Shown piece by piece: positions 20,730-28,382 of a stretch of DNA of 64,000 nt; within the stretch, counting starts at the first letter, position 1; every line of letters starts with the position of its first letter. The DNA comes from Pelagovum sp. HNIBRBA483 (GTDB lineage Bacteria > Pseudomonadota > Alphaproteobacteria > Rhodobacterales > Rhodobacteraceae): assembly GCF_040931995.1 (NCBI RefSeq), contig NZ_CP162412.1:1612001-1676000 (forward strand). Direction: 5' to 3'. The notes beneath the pieces are model-generated. The model was not told the origin of the DNA. It did no database searches and was given only the letters and a program-made list of their open reading frames with translations. The position numbers and the translations under genes were made by a program.

Positions 20730-21349
20730 GCAGAAAGGGCTGTTTCGAGGTCGCCATATCCAGTGAAGCGGCGCTCGAATTGAAGGCCAAGACGCTCCGC
20801 GCAGTCCTTGGCTTTGCTCGTTAGTGCCGGATCATCGGTCTGTGCCTGATAAACAAGCTTGGTGTAATTGCCGAAATACATGTCGCGCAATTGCGGATGA
20901 CGGTCGAGGCCGAGAGGTTTCCAGACAAAGGCATCGAACTGGCGTACAAGAAAATCGGTGAGGTAGAACGCGGTAATCTCGTCACGCGCTGAGAAAGCCG
21001 CGTTGCCTTCGAAAAACGAATAGCAATGTGGCCCCTCGATCATCTCGACGCCCAGTTCGTCGCAGGTTTTTTGAAGGTGACCGCCGGTGCCGCAGTCCGC
21101 GTAGACAACAAAGATCTTTTGATAGGCTGCGCGATTTTTCATCACTGCGTCGCGGACCCCATCGGGGAGTTTATCAGGCGTGTTGTGCCATATGGCAGGC
21201 AGGCATGTGAGGTCGAGATGGAACCAGCTGTTTGCTTCTTTGATGGCTAAGATCTCACTCGCAAGTGCGCCGCAAGCCACGAGAAGAACGCGACCTTTGC
21301 CTTCGGGCGAAAGGCCATTCTCTGTTAGCTCCTGATCGGTCAGTGTCAT
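20720..21349 (-). CDS. DUF1638-family protein, likely linked to split methionine synthase
   Basis: A 209-residue protein of the DUF1638 family, recognised from the VACGALASEI start, LPAIWHNTP and VVYADCGTGG blocks with conserved cysteines. Biochemical function is not established. It is third in a tight minus-strand run (73-residue membrane protein, YbjQ, DUF1638), downstream of the corrinoid protein gene, and families of this kind co-occur with corrinoid methyltransferases. From memory, mutant-fitness work in roseobacters linked a DUF1638 protein to B12-dependent methionine synthesis; I could not check this. ATGA overlap with YbjQ. Confidence 0.8.
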   Translation of the reverse strand: MTLTDQELTENGLSPEGKGRVLLVACGALASEILAIKEANSWFHLDLTCLPAIWHNTPDKLPDGVRDAVMKNRAAYQKIFVVYADCGTGGHLQKTCDELGVEMIEGPHCYSFFEGNAAFSARDEITAFYLTDFLVRQFDAFVWKPLGLDRHPQLRDMYFGNYTKLVYQAQTDDPALTSKAKDCAERLGLQFERRFTGYGDLETALSAQE

Positions 21350-21660
21350 TCGGTGATCACCGCTGTCCCGTAGGCCACGATTTCAGAGGCGCCGCCCATG
21401 ATCGTCGATGTTTCGATGCGGATCCCGATGATCGCGTTCGCACCGAGCCGGGAGGCTTCGTCACACATCCGATCGATAGCCTGTTCTCGAGCACCGGCAA
21501 GAAGCGAGGAATAGCTAGCGATTTCACCGCCGACCAAATTTCGCAGGCCGGCAACGATATCGGTGCCGATATGCTTTGCGCGCACCGTTGAGCCCCGCAC
21601 AAGGCCCAGGGTTCGGATGATTTTATGATCAGCGAGGGTATCGGTGGTGACGAGCAGCAT
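21346..21660 (-). CDS. YbjQ-family protein (DUF74, putative heavy-metal binding)
   Basis: A complete 104-residue YbjQ/DUF74 protein: the TLGLVRGSTVRAKHIG block and the ASRLGANAIIGIRIETS block are characteristic. Members form pentameric rings in structures; their role is unknown. It shares one base with the stop of the upstream small membrane-protein gene and overlaps the downstream DUF1638 start by four bases, so the three are almost certainly one transcript. Confidence 0.85.
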   Translation of the reverse strand: MLLVTTDTLADHKIIRTLGLVRGSTVRAKHIGTDIVAGLRNLVGGEIASYSSLLAGAREQAIDRMCDEASRLGANAIIGIRIETSTIMGGASEIVAYGTAVITE

Positions 21661-21881
21661 TATTTCTCTATCCTGTCATAATGGTCGTCCTCACGGTTGG
21701 AGAGGCGGTCGTTGATTACCCTCACAACGATATAGAGGACGAGAGCGATCGGGAGCAGAACTGCGATAGAGAGAACCGGATTCAGGCTGAAAGCCGCTAG
21801 CAGCATGCCGGCAATCCAAATAGTCAGACCCGCCGCAGCAATGACGGCGACCAAAATCAGAACGAGACGATCCAAAGGCAT
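21660..21881 (-). CDS. Small two-helix membrane protein
   Basis: A 73-residue protein with two hydrophobic segments (about 4-24 and 29-52) and a charged C-terminal tail ending in DDHYDRIEK. No family recognised. ATG 21881 is preceded by AAGGGAGG at good spacing; an earlier in-frame Met at 21956 lies within the upstream terminator and is rejected. The stop and the YbjQ start share a base (TAATG), so translation is coupled. Confidence 0.7.
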   Translation of the reverse strand: MPLDRLVLILVAVIAAAGLTIWIAGMLLAAFSLNPVLSIAVLLPIALVLYIVVRVINDRLSNREDDHYDRIEK

Positions 21882-21921
21882 GATAGGCCTCCCTTCGCAC
21901 TCAAGATGGGGATGAAATGGC

Positions 21922-21953
21922 CAAAAGAAAAGGCTCCGCAAAAGCGGAGCCTT
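21922..21953 (-). terminator. Rho-independent terminator of the corrinoid protein gene
   Basis: On the minus strand, a 10-bp perfect stem (AAGGCTCCGC/GCGGAGCCTT, tetraloop TTTT) is followed by a T-rich run. It begins 19 bases after the corrinoid protein stop and precedes the next gene in the same direction, so that gene either has its own promoter or depends on readthrough. Confidence 0.9.
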
Positions 21954-21971
21954 CAATAACTTTCAGCAGGA

Positions 21972-22673
21972 TCAAGCAGTCGCGCCTTGATTATGCTTTC
22001 TGGCGACAAGTGTTTTTGCGGTTTCCACTGCGACAGCGGCGTCACGGCAATAGGCGTCCGCGCCGATGGCTTTGCCAAATTCTTCGTTCAGCGGGGCGCC
22101 ACCAACCAGAACGATGTAATCTTCACGAATGCCTTTTTCGACCATCGTATCGATCACGACTTTCATATAGGGCATTGTGGTTGTCAGCAGAGCAGACATG
22201 CCGAGGATATCGGGCTCTTCAGTTTCCAGAGCCTCGAGATAGTTTTCGACCGGATTATTGATACCGATATCGACAACTTCGAATCCGGCGCCTTCCATCA
22301 TCATCGAAACGAGGTTTTTGCCGATGTCGTGAATGTCGCCCTTCACGGTGCCGATCACCATCTTACCGACGCGCGGAGCGCCAGTTTCTGCGAGAAGCGG
22401 CTTGAGAATGGCCATGCCGCCCTTCATCGCGTTTGCTGCAAGAAGCACTTCAGGAACGAAAAGAATACCGTCGCGGAAATCCTGACCCACGATGGTCATC
22501 CCGCCGACCAGTGCTTCAGTCAGAATGCGGTATGGTGCCCAGTCCCGCTCCAGCAGGATGTTCACACCTTCTTCGATTTCCTCTCGTAGACCATCGTAAA
22601 GGTCGTCGAACATCTGTTGGACGAGCTCTTCGTCATCGAGCTCGGAAAGGATGATGTCGTCTTCGTCGGACAT
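21972..22673 (-). CDS. Corrinoid (B12-binding) protein, methionine-synthase type
   Basis: A 233-residue cobalamin carrier: a helical cap domain (about 20-95) and a Rossmann B12-binding domain with the axial-ligand motif DxHxxG (GDIHDIG, residues 113-118, His115). The layout equals the B12 part of MetH or a methanogen-type MtaC/MtbC corrinoid protein. With the homocysteine methyltransferase gene 1.3 kb away and no full MetH in the window, it probably shuttles methyl groups in a split methionine synthase. ATG 22673 has GAGAG seven bases upstream; ATG 22679 is possible but too close to that site. Confidence 0.88.
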   Translation of the reverse strand: MSDEDDIILSELDDEELVQQMFDDLYDGLREEIEEGVNILLERDWAPYRILTEALVGGMTIVGQDFRDGILFVPEVLLAANAMKGGMAILKPLLAETGAPRVGKMVIGTVKGDIHDIGKNLVSMMMEGAGFEVVDIGINNPVENYLEALETEEPDILGMSALLTTTMPYMKVVIDTMVEKGIREDYIVLVGGAPLNEEFGKAIGADAYCRDAAVAVETAKTLVARKHNQGATA

Positions 22674-22710
22674 GGGCATTCTCTCATTCATGTGCGGCAT
22701 GGCGCAGGTT

Positions 22711-22740
22711 GATATACGGATTTGCCCTTTTCGAGCGCAA
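22711..22740 (-). promoter_or_regulatory. Sigma-70-type promoter of the corrinoid protein gene
   Basis: Minus strand: -35 TTGCGC (22735-22740), 18-base spacer, -10 TATATC (22711-22716), giving a start about 30 bases before ATG 22673. The -35 box lies in a perfect palindrome. Confidence 0.55.
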
Positions 22741-22759
22741 TCGGTCTGAACCGATTGCG
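22736..22759. promoter_or_regulatory. Operator-like perfect palindrome over the -35 box
   Basis: CGCAATCGGT and ACCGATTGCG are perfect 10-base arms around CTGA. The right placement over the -35 box of the corrinoid gene suggests a repressor site. The arms share CAATCG/CGATTG with an inverted repeat ahead of the homocysteine methyltransferase gene. Confidence 0.55.
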
Positions 22760-22831
22760 ACACTGCCTGCCCCTGAACCGACCAGATTACAAATGAATAA
22801 TTTTGAACACTTGGCTGATTATGCTTCATTT

Positions 22832-22846
22832 GTTCTTCTTATGTTC
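22832..22846 (+). promoter_or_regulatory. LexA (SOS) box GTTC-N7-GTTC
   Basis: GTTC at 22832-22835 and 22843-22846 separated by seven bases is an exact match to the direct-repeat SOS box of alphaproteobacteria. It fills the spacer just upstream of a good -10 box, TATACT (22847-22852), and lies 13 bases before the radical SAM start codon. Confidence 0.8.
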
Positions 22847-22858
22847 TATACTGGCGCA

Positions 22859-23953
22859 ATGAGCGAGCCAATTACGACTATCCCAGCAAAGTATCGGCGC
22901 GGACGCGGCGCCTTGGGCAATCCTGCGAACCGGTTTGAAGCCAGATCGGTTGAAGACCTGCCGGAGCGTTGGGAAGCAGACGGGGAGGGTGCTGGCCGAA
23001 GCATTGTTTTCGAAGAAATTGCGAAAACAGCGATTACTTACAACAGGTCACCAGACATCTCGTTCGACCGCTCAATCAATCCGTATCGTGGGTGCGAGCA
23101 CGGCTGCACTTACTGCTTTGCCCGCCCGAGCCATGCCTATCTTGGCTACTCGCCGGGGTTGGATTTTGAGCGAATTTTGGTGGCGCGACCGAATATCGCC
23201 GACGTTTTGCGCAAGGAGTTAGCCGCAAAGCGATATGCACCTGCACCTTTAGCGATTGGCACCTCAACTGATCCATATCAACCCATTGAAAACGAGCGCA
23301 AAATCATGCGCGATGTGTTGCAGGTTTTAGGCGAAACCAATCACCCTGTTGGGATCACAACGAAGGGGTCACTTATCGAACGCGATATCGACCTGATCGC
23401 GCCGTTGGCAGAAAAAGGGTTGGCGCGGGTCGGGATCTCAATCACCAGTTTGAACAAAGATATTTCGCGCGCAATGGAGCCGCGCGTCCCCAGCCCGCAA
23501 AAACGCTTGCAAACAATAGAACGGTTAGCAAAGAGCGGGATCCCTGTGCGGTTGATGATCGCGCCAATCGTTCCGGGCCTGACCGATAGTGAGCTGGAGA
23601 GGATCATTGCAGCGGGTGCGGACGCAGGCGCTTGCGCTGCTTCGACGATCAATTTGCGCTTGCCCAGAGAGGTCGCGCCGATATTTGAGCAATGGCTCAG
23701 AGAATCCTTCCCCGAGCGGGCTGAAAAAGTGCTGGCAAGAGTGCGAGATGTGTACGGCGGCAAGCTATATGACTCGCGCTGGGGACATCGGTTCAAAGGG
23801 CAGGGCATCTGGGCGGACTTACTGCGACAGCGTTTCGATGTGGCCATTGCCAAGAACCGGCTAAAACATCGGCTGCCCCCTCTGCGCACGGATTTGTTCC
23901 GTCCGCCGAGGGGTGAGAGTGCTCAATTATCGCTTTTCGACGAGATGCCCTAA
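22859..23953 (+). CDS. PA0069-family radical SAM protein
   Basis: A 364-residue radical SAM enzyme with the cluster motif CEHGCTYC (Cys79, Cys83, Cys86; CX3CX2C) in NPYRGCEHGCTYCFARP, typical of the PA0069/spore photoproduct lyase-like family. The reaction is unknown, but relatives have been associated with DNA damage. A perfect LexA box sits in its promoter, supporting an SOS-induced repair role. With -10 TATACT ending six bases before ATG 22859 and no Shine-Dalgarno, the mRNA is probably leaderless. An upstream frame extension to 22709 crosses the promoter and is rejected. It overlaps the convergent methyltransferase gene by four bases. Confidence 0.88.
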   Translation: MSEPITTIPAKYRRGRGALGNPANRFEARSVEDLPERWEADGEGAGRSIVFEEIAKTAITYNRSPDISFDRSINPYRGCEHGCTYCFARPSHAYLGYSPGLDFERILVARPNIADVLRKELAAKRYAPAPLAIGTSTDPYQPIENERKIMRDVLQVLGETNHPVGITTKGSLIERDIDLIAPLAEKGLARVGISITSLNKDISRAMEPRVPSPQKRLQTIERLAKSGIPVRLMIAPIVPGLTDSELERIIAAGADAGACAASTINLRLPREVAPIFEQWLRESFPERAEKVLARVRDVYGGKLYDSRWGHRFKGQGIWADLLRQRFDVAIAKNRLKHRLPPLRTDLFRPPRGESAQLSLFDEMP

Positions 23954-24969
23954 GAGCGGCTCCTACGGCGGCCGCCACGCGCGGCGCGTTCCGGGGTGGC
24001 ACCGTCTGTCCCGTCAGACGCAGACGAGAAGGCGCCGAGTTTTTCGGTGATCAACTCAAGCGAAGGGCGTTCACCGCGGGGCTGTGTCTCCAGCGCGGCG
24101 CGCATCTTCACGAGGTGTTCTGCGGTCGTACCACAGCAACCACCAATAATCGTTGCCCCGCTATCGCGTGCGAGAACTGCGTAGTCTGCCATCAGTTCCG
24201 GCGTACCGTCATAGTGGATATGACCGTCGTGATATTTGGGTATGCCGGCGTTGCCCTTCGCGATGATCGGGGTTTCCGGCCCAGCAGCGGAAAAACCCAA
24301 CACCGTCCGTAAAAGATCAGATGCGCCAACGCCGCAATTTGCGCCAAATGCCAGCGGCGGCCAGTCAAGTTTTCCTACGAGCTTCACCAGCTCCGCTGAG
24401 GTCAGGCCCATCATTGTCCGGCCAGCCGTATCGAAGCTCATAGTCCCGCACCACGGCATGCCGGCCAGTTTGAAGGCTTCAGCGGCGGCTTTAAATTCCT
24501 CGCCCGCGGAGATTGTCTCGACCCAGAGTACATCAGCGCCGCCAGCTTTGAGGCCTTCTGCCTGTTCATGGAACATTTCGACAGCGGCATTATGCGTGAG
24601 GCTGCCCATTGGGGCCATGATCTCGCCAGTCGGGCCAACAGACCCAGCCACGACAACCTGACGCCCCGCGGCATCGGCGACTTCACGCCCGATTTCCGCG
24701 GCGATCTTGTTCAGTTCATGCACGCGCCCTTCAGCCCCGTGCAGTTTGAGCCGAGATGCATTGGCGCCGAAGCTGTTCGTCAAGAAGATATCCGAGCCTG
24801 CATCGACCGCGCTCTCGTAAAGTTGGTGAATGCGGTCGGGATGATCGACGTTCCACATCTCGGGCGCGTCACCTGAGGCGAGGCCCATGTTGAACAGGTT
24901 CGTACCGGTCGCACCATCCGCGAGCAGCCAATCGCGGGTCTGGAGAAGTGTTGAGAGCGCGTTTGTCAT
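23950..24969 (-). CDS. bmt: Homocysteine S-methyltransferase (Bmt/MetH N-domain type)
   Basis: A 339-residue TIM-barrel methyltransferase of the Pfam homocysteine S-methyltransferase family. It has DGATGTNLFNMGL at the N-terminus and the three zinc cysteines in GANCGVG and IIGGCCGTTAEH. Usually annotated betaine-homocysteine methyltransferase, but it carries no B12 or folate domain and lies beside a free corrinoid protein, so it may be the homocysteine-binding part of a split methionine synthase. The tail ends in an Arg-rich stretch. The second Met (24969) sits eight bases after AGGA and is preferred over 24975. Confidence 0.88.
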   Translation of the reverse strand: MTNALSTLLQTRDWLLADGATGTNLFNMGLASGDAPEMWNVDHPDRIHQLYESAVDAGSDIFLTNSFGANASRLKLHGAEGRVHELNKIAAEIGREVADAAGRQVVVAGSVGPTGEIMAPMGSLTHNAAVEMFHEQAEGLKAGGADVLWVETISAGEEFKAAAEAFKLAGMPWCGTMSFDTAGRTMMGLTSAELVKLVGKLDWPPLAFGANCGVGASDLLRTVLGFSAAGPETPIIAKGNAGIPKYHDGHIHYDGTPELMADYAVLARDSGATIIGGCCGTTAEHLVKMRAALETQPRGERPSLELITEKLGAFSSASDGTDGATPERAARGGRRRSRS

Positions 24970-25012
24970 ATTCATCGTCCTATTGCAGGGCCGAGCGAGC
25001 GGCGATCACCTA

Positions 25013-25053
25013 TTCAATCGCATGGGGGAGCACTGAAACACAACGCGATTGAA
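25013..25053. promoter_or_regulatory. Inverted repeat upstream of the homocysteine methyltransferase
   Basis: TTCAATCGC (25013-25021) and GCGATTGAA (25045-25053) are perfect nine-base arms 23 bases apart, 44-84 bases before the start codon. They could form an operator pair or a leader hairpin. Confidence 0.45.
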
Positions 25054-25083
25054 ATGCTGTGCAGTACTGGCCAATTTCCCATA

Positions 25084-25107
25084 GAAAAACGGCCCGACAA
25101 CGGGCCG
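25084..25107 (-). terminator. Rho-independent terminator of the ATPase zeta gene
   Basis: Minus strand: CGGCCCG, loop TTGT, CGGGCCG followed by TTTTT, beginning 23 bases after the zeta stop codon. Confidence 0.9.
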
Positions 25108-25129
25108 CTTCAACAATCGTAGAGAACCA

Positions 25130-25444
25130 TCAGTGCTCGTTAAGGAGCTGATCTTTAGCGACGGCGAGCAGTTCTTTCATCTTGGCGCGAATGGTCGCTT
25201 CATCGCAAGCCTCGCCCAAGTCGCCCGCAAGTTTGCGGTAGACGTCTTCGTCGCCTGCCTCTGCGAAGTCGGCCTTGATGACGTCCTGTGCATAAGCATT
25301 GGCGTCGTCGCCTGTTTTGCCCAGAAGTTCAGCCGCCCACAGGCCGAGCAGCTTATTTCGGCGCGCCTCGGCTTTGAACTGCATTTCAGCGTCATGGGCG
25401 AATTTGGCTTCAAAGGCGTGTTCGCGGTCGTCAAAAGTGGTCAT
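25130..25444 (-). CDS. F1F0-ATPase inhibitor subunit zeta (DUF1476)
   Basis: A 104-residue, mostly helical, charged protein of the DUF1476 family. The Paracoccus denitrificans member is the zeta subunit, which blocks ATP hydrolysis by F1 with its N-terminal segment. The family start MTTFDDREHAFEAKFAHD is well preserved, so I begin at ATG 25444 rather than at the upstream frame extension. It is monocistronic, with its own terminator, and divergent from purC. Confidence 0.9.
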   Translation of the reverse strand: MTTFDDREHAFEAKFAHDAEMQFKAEARRNKLLGLWAAELLGKTGDDANAYAQDVIKADFAEAGDEDVYRKLAGDLGEACDEATIRAKMKELLAVAKDQLLNEH

Positions 25445-25588
25445 TTGCCAGCCCTCGTTATGATTTATCGTCAAAAGAGATATGCCTGTGGTTCCGCTTG
25501 CCCGCAAGGGGGGCATCGCGTATGACGCGCTCAATTCGCCGTGTTAGAGGCCCTGCCACCGAAGGCCGCCGGCGTTTGAGAGGTCACT

Positions 25589-26350
25589 ATGGCACGTCGC
25601 AAAAAGATTTACGAAGGCAAAGCTAAGATTTTGTATGAAGGCCCCGAGCCGGGCACAATCGTGCAATACTTCAAGGACGATGCGACTGCTTATAACGCAG
25701 AAAAAAAAGCTGTTATCGAGGGCAAGGGCGCGCTGAACAACCGCTTGTCTGAGTACTTCATGACCGGCTTGCAGGCGATTGGCATTCCGACTCACTTTAT
25801 CAAGCGACTGAACATGCGCGAGCAGTTGGTGCGGCAAGTGGAGATCATCCCGCTTGAGGTGATCGTGCGCAATTACGCCGCAGGGTCGATGGCGAAGCGT
25901 CTCGGGCTTGAGGAAGGTACCCAACTACCGCGCCCGATTGTTGAGTTCTCCTACAAGGACGACTTGTTGGGCGACCCGCTGGTGCCGGAAGAATACATCA
26001 TCGCTTTTGGCTGGGCGTCGCAGCAGGATCTGGATGACATCGTGTCAATTGCACTGCGGGTCAATGATTTCATGTCTGGCGTGATGCATGGCGTCGGCAT
26101 TCGTCTGATCGATTTCAAGATCGAGATTGGCCGCATTTGGGAGAACGAATTCCAGCGGCTTGTCGTTGCGGATGAAATCAGTCCTGATTCCTGCCGCCTG
26201 TGGGACATCGAAACCAAACAGCGGCTTGATAAGGACGTGTTCCGGCGCGATTTGGGAAATTTGGCGGATGCCTACACCGAGGTTGCGCGGCGCTTGGGTG
26301 TTCTGCCTGCGGCAGCCACCCACGCGACGAAGCCGACGCTGATCAACTGA
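25589..26350 (+). CDS. purC: Phosphoribosylaminoimidazole-succinocarboxamide synthase
   Basis: SAICAR synthetase of purine synthesis; joins CAIR and aspartate with ATP. 253 residues. Start [12 protein letters not shown], then the substrate loops [14 protein letters not shown] and SPDSCRLWD are characteristic. ATG 25589 follows GAGAGG. First gene of the purC-purS-ADH-purQ cluster. Confidence 0.97.
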   Translation: MARRKKIYEGKAKILYEGPEPGTIVQYFKDDATAYNAEKKAVIEGKGALNNRLSEYFMTGLQAIGIPTHFIKRLNMREQLVRQVEIIPLEVIVRNYAAGSMAKRLGLEEGTQLPRPIVEFSYKDDLLGDPLVPEEYIIAFGWASQQDLDDIVSIALRVNDFMSGVMHGVGIRLIDFKIEIGRIWENEFQRLVVADEISPDSCRLWDIETKQRLDKDVFRRDLGNLADAYTEVARRLGVLPAAATHATKPTLIN

Positions 26351-26373
26351 GACACAACTCCAAGGGAAGAAAA

Positions 26374-26613
26374 ATGAAGGCCAAAGTACACGTTATGCTG
26401 AAGAATGGCGTTCTTGACCCGCAGGGCGAGGCAGTGCGGCACGCACTTGGTGCTCTCGGCTTCGAGGGTGTCGAGGGTGTTCGTCAGGGAAAGGTGATCG
26501 AGCTGGAACTGAGCGAAACCGATCCGGCCAAAGCGGAAGAGAACGTGCGCGCTATGTGTGAGAAGCTGCTCGCGAATACGGTGATCGAAAGCTACTCGGT
26601 GAAGTTGGCCTGA
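26374..26613 (+). CDS. purS: Phosphoribosylformylglycinamidine synthase subunit PurS
   Basis: Small subunit (79 residues) of the three-part FGAM synthetase PurSQL, which bridges PurQ and PurL. Sequence KNGVLDPQGEAVRHALGALG and KLLANTVIESYSV fits the family. Shine-Dalgarno AAGGGAAG. Its stop is only four bases before the alcohol dehydrogenase start. Confidence 0.96.
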   Translation: MKAKVHVMLKNGVLDPQGEAVRHALGALGFEGVEGVRQGKVIELELSETDPAKAEENVRAMCEKLLANTVIESYSVKLA

Positions 26614-26617
26614 ACCG

Positions 26618-27655
26618 ATGCGCGCCGCCGTCCTAACCGGCTTTCGCCAAGAGCTGACGGTCGGGACGACCGCGGATCCTGCCTGCCCATCTGACGGTGT
26701 TGTCATTCGAGTCCTGGCGTCGGGTATTTGCCGATCTGACTGGCATTGCTGGACTGGTGCTGATCCTGACGTCAGCCTCCCCCACATACCCGGTCATGAA
26801 TACTGTGGTGAGATTGTTGAGATTGGGCCAGAGGTTCGGAGCTGGTCAGTCGGAGACAGGGTTATTGCGCCGTTCATTCTAGCGTGTGGGCGCTGCGCGG
26901 ATTGTTCTGCCGGACATCAAACAATTTGTTCCACCCAAGTTCTGCCCGGTTTCACCGTGAATGGAAGCTTCGCGGAATACGTTGCGGCGCCGCATGCCGA
27001 CGCCAATCTGAGTCGCCTACCGGATGATCTAGACCCTGCAGTTGCGGCCGCACTTGGCTGCCGTGTGACGACAGCTTGGCATGCGCTTACAGGTCGAGCG
27101 GCGTTGAAAGCTGGCGAGTGGCTGGCGGTTTTTGGCGGCGGCGGTATTGGCATTTCTGCGTTGCTCCTCGGACGAGCCATTGGAGCACGGGTAGCGGTTG
27201 TCGATGTAGTACCTGCGAAACTCGACTACGCGAAATCGCTGGGCGCTGATGCGGTTTTCGATGCTCGTAGCGGCAATGCACCAGAGGCGATCCGTACGCT
27301 GACCGGCGGTGGTGCGGATGTTGCGGTAGAAGCGCTGGGGATTGCGGAGACAACGCGCGCTGCCTTGGGTTCGCTGCGGAAACTTGGGCGCATGGTGCAA
27401 GTCGGGATGCCGACAGGGCCGCATGCAACCATGGAAATCCCGATGGATCAGCTCTATGCAGACCAGCTTGCAATTTACGGAACGCGCGGAATGCCGAGCT
27501 GGCGTTATCCAAGTCTGCTGTCGCTGGTTAGTGCGGGGCATGTGGACTTTGCACCGCTGGTGACGCGACGTGTTAAACTATCGGATGTGACAACAGAACT
27601 TGCCGCATTTGACGGACCGGCAGCGCCGGGCGTCGCGGTCATTACGGAATTTTGA
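26618..27655 (+). CDS. Zinc-dependent alcohol dehydrogenase family protein
   Basis: Medium-chain dehydrogenase of 345 residues. Catalytic zinc ligands are expected at Cys in GICRSDWH and His in PGHEYCGEI; the structural-zinc lobe has [15 protein letters not shown]. The coenzyme fold reads [14 protein letters not shown]. Substrate cannot be inferred. It sits between purS and purQ with gaps of 4 and 17 bases, an unexpected place for a redox enzyme, and the spacing implies co-transcription with purine synthesis genes. Confidence 0.88.
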   Translation: MRAAVLTGFRQELTVGTTADPACPSDGVVIRVLASGICRSDWHCWTGADPDVSLPHIPGHEYCGEIVEIGPEVRSWSVGDRVIAPFILACGRCADCSAGHQTICSTQVLPGFTVNGSFAEYVAAPHADANLSRLPDDLDPAVAAALGCRVTTAWHALTGRAALKAGEWLAVFGGGGIGISALLLGRAIGARVAVVDVVPAKLDYAKSLGADAVFDARSGNAPEAIRTLTGGGADVAVEALGIAETTRAALGSLRKLGRMVQVGMPTGPHATMEIPMDQLYADQLAIYGTRGMPSWRYPSLLSLVSAGHVDFAPLVTRRVKLSDVTTELAAFDGPAAPGVAVITEF

Positions 27656-27672
27656 AAGTTAGGATCAGGCAC

Positions 27673-28338
27673 ATGAAAGCTGCAGTCATCGTATTCCCCG
27701 GCTCCAATTGTGATCGTGATATGGCGGTTGCGCTGCGTCAGGCTGGTGCCGACGTTTCGATGGTTTGGCACAAGGATGCCGATTTGCCGAAAGTGGACAT
27801 CGTAGCGGTGCCGGGTGGGTTCTCCTTTGGTGATTACCTGCGCTGTGGGGCGATTGCGGCACAGTCACCTATCTGTAAAGCGGTCGTGTCGCACGCGGAA
27901 GCTGGAGGCTATGTGCTTGGTGTTTGCAATGGCTTTCAAGTTTTGACCGAAACGGGGCTTCTCCCCGGCGCATTGATGCGCAACGCGGGGCTTAAGTTTG
28001 TGTGCAAGACTGTTGGGCTGAACGTCGAGACGACAGACAGCCCGTACACCAGCGAGTATAAGGCTGGGCAAGTTGTGGATATTCCGATTGCGCACCATGA
28101 TGGCAATTACTTCGCCGATGACGACACGCTTGCGCGTTTGAAGGGCGACGACAGAATCGCGTTTACCTATAGCCAGAATCCGAACGGTTCAGTTGCGGAT
28201 ATTGCTGGTATCCTGTCTGAAAACCGTCGCGTGCTTGGCATGATGCCGCATCCCGAGCGCGCTGTAGAAGCGGGTCATGGTGGGACAGATGGACAGGCGC
28301 TTTTCCGCGGATTGGCGGGGATTTTGGCCGACGCCTAA
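27673..28338 (+). CDS. purQ: Phosphoribosylformylglycinamidine synthase subunit PurQ
   Basis: Glutaminase subunit of FGAM synthetase (221 residues), supplying ammonia to PurL. Class I amidotransferase triad: nucleophile Cys85 in GVCNGFQVL, and His/Glu in [13 protein letters not shown] 27673 has AGGA eight bases upstream; a TTG start at 27652 would overlap the preceding gene without a site. purL is not in the window. Confidence 0.97.
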   Translation: MKAAVIVFPGSNCDRDMAVALRQAGADVSMVWHKDADLPKVDIVAVPGGFSFGDYLRCGAIAAQSPICKAVVSHAEAGGYVLGVCNGFQVLTETGLLPGALMRNAGLKFVCKTVGLNVETTDSPYTSEYKAGQVVDIPIAHHDGNYFADDDTLARLKGDDRIAFTYSQNPNGSVADIAGILSENRRVLGMMPHPERAVEAGHGGTDGQALFRGLAGILADA

Positions 28339-28382
28339 CGAGCGCGATTGCGGGTCCTTCCAACGAGTCATAAACTGACAGG

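Noticed and set aside
22709-22858. Fifty-codon upstream extension of the radical SAM frame
   Set aside because: It runs through the palindrome, LexA box and -10 element, and the family begins at the Met at 22859.
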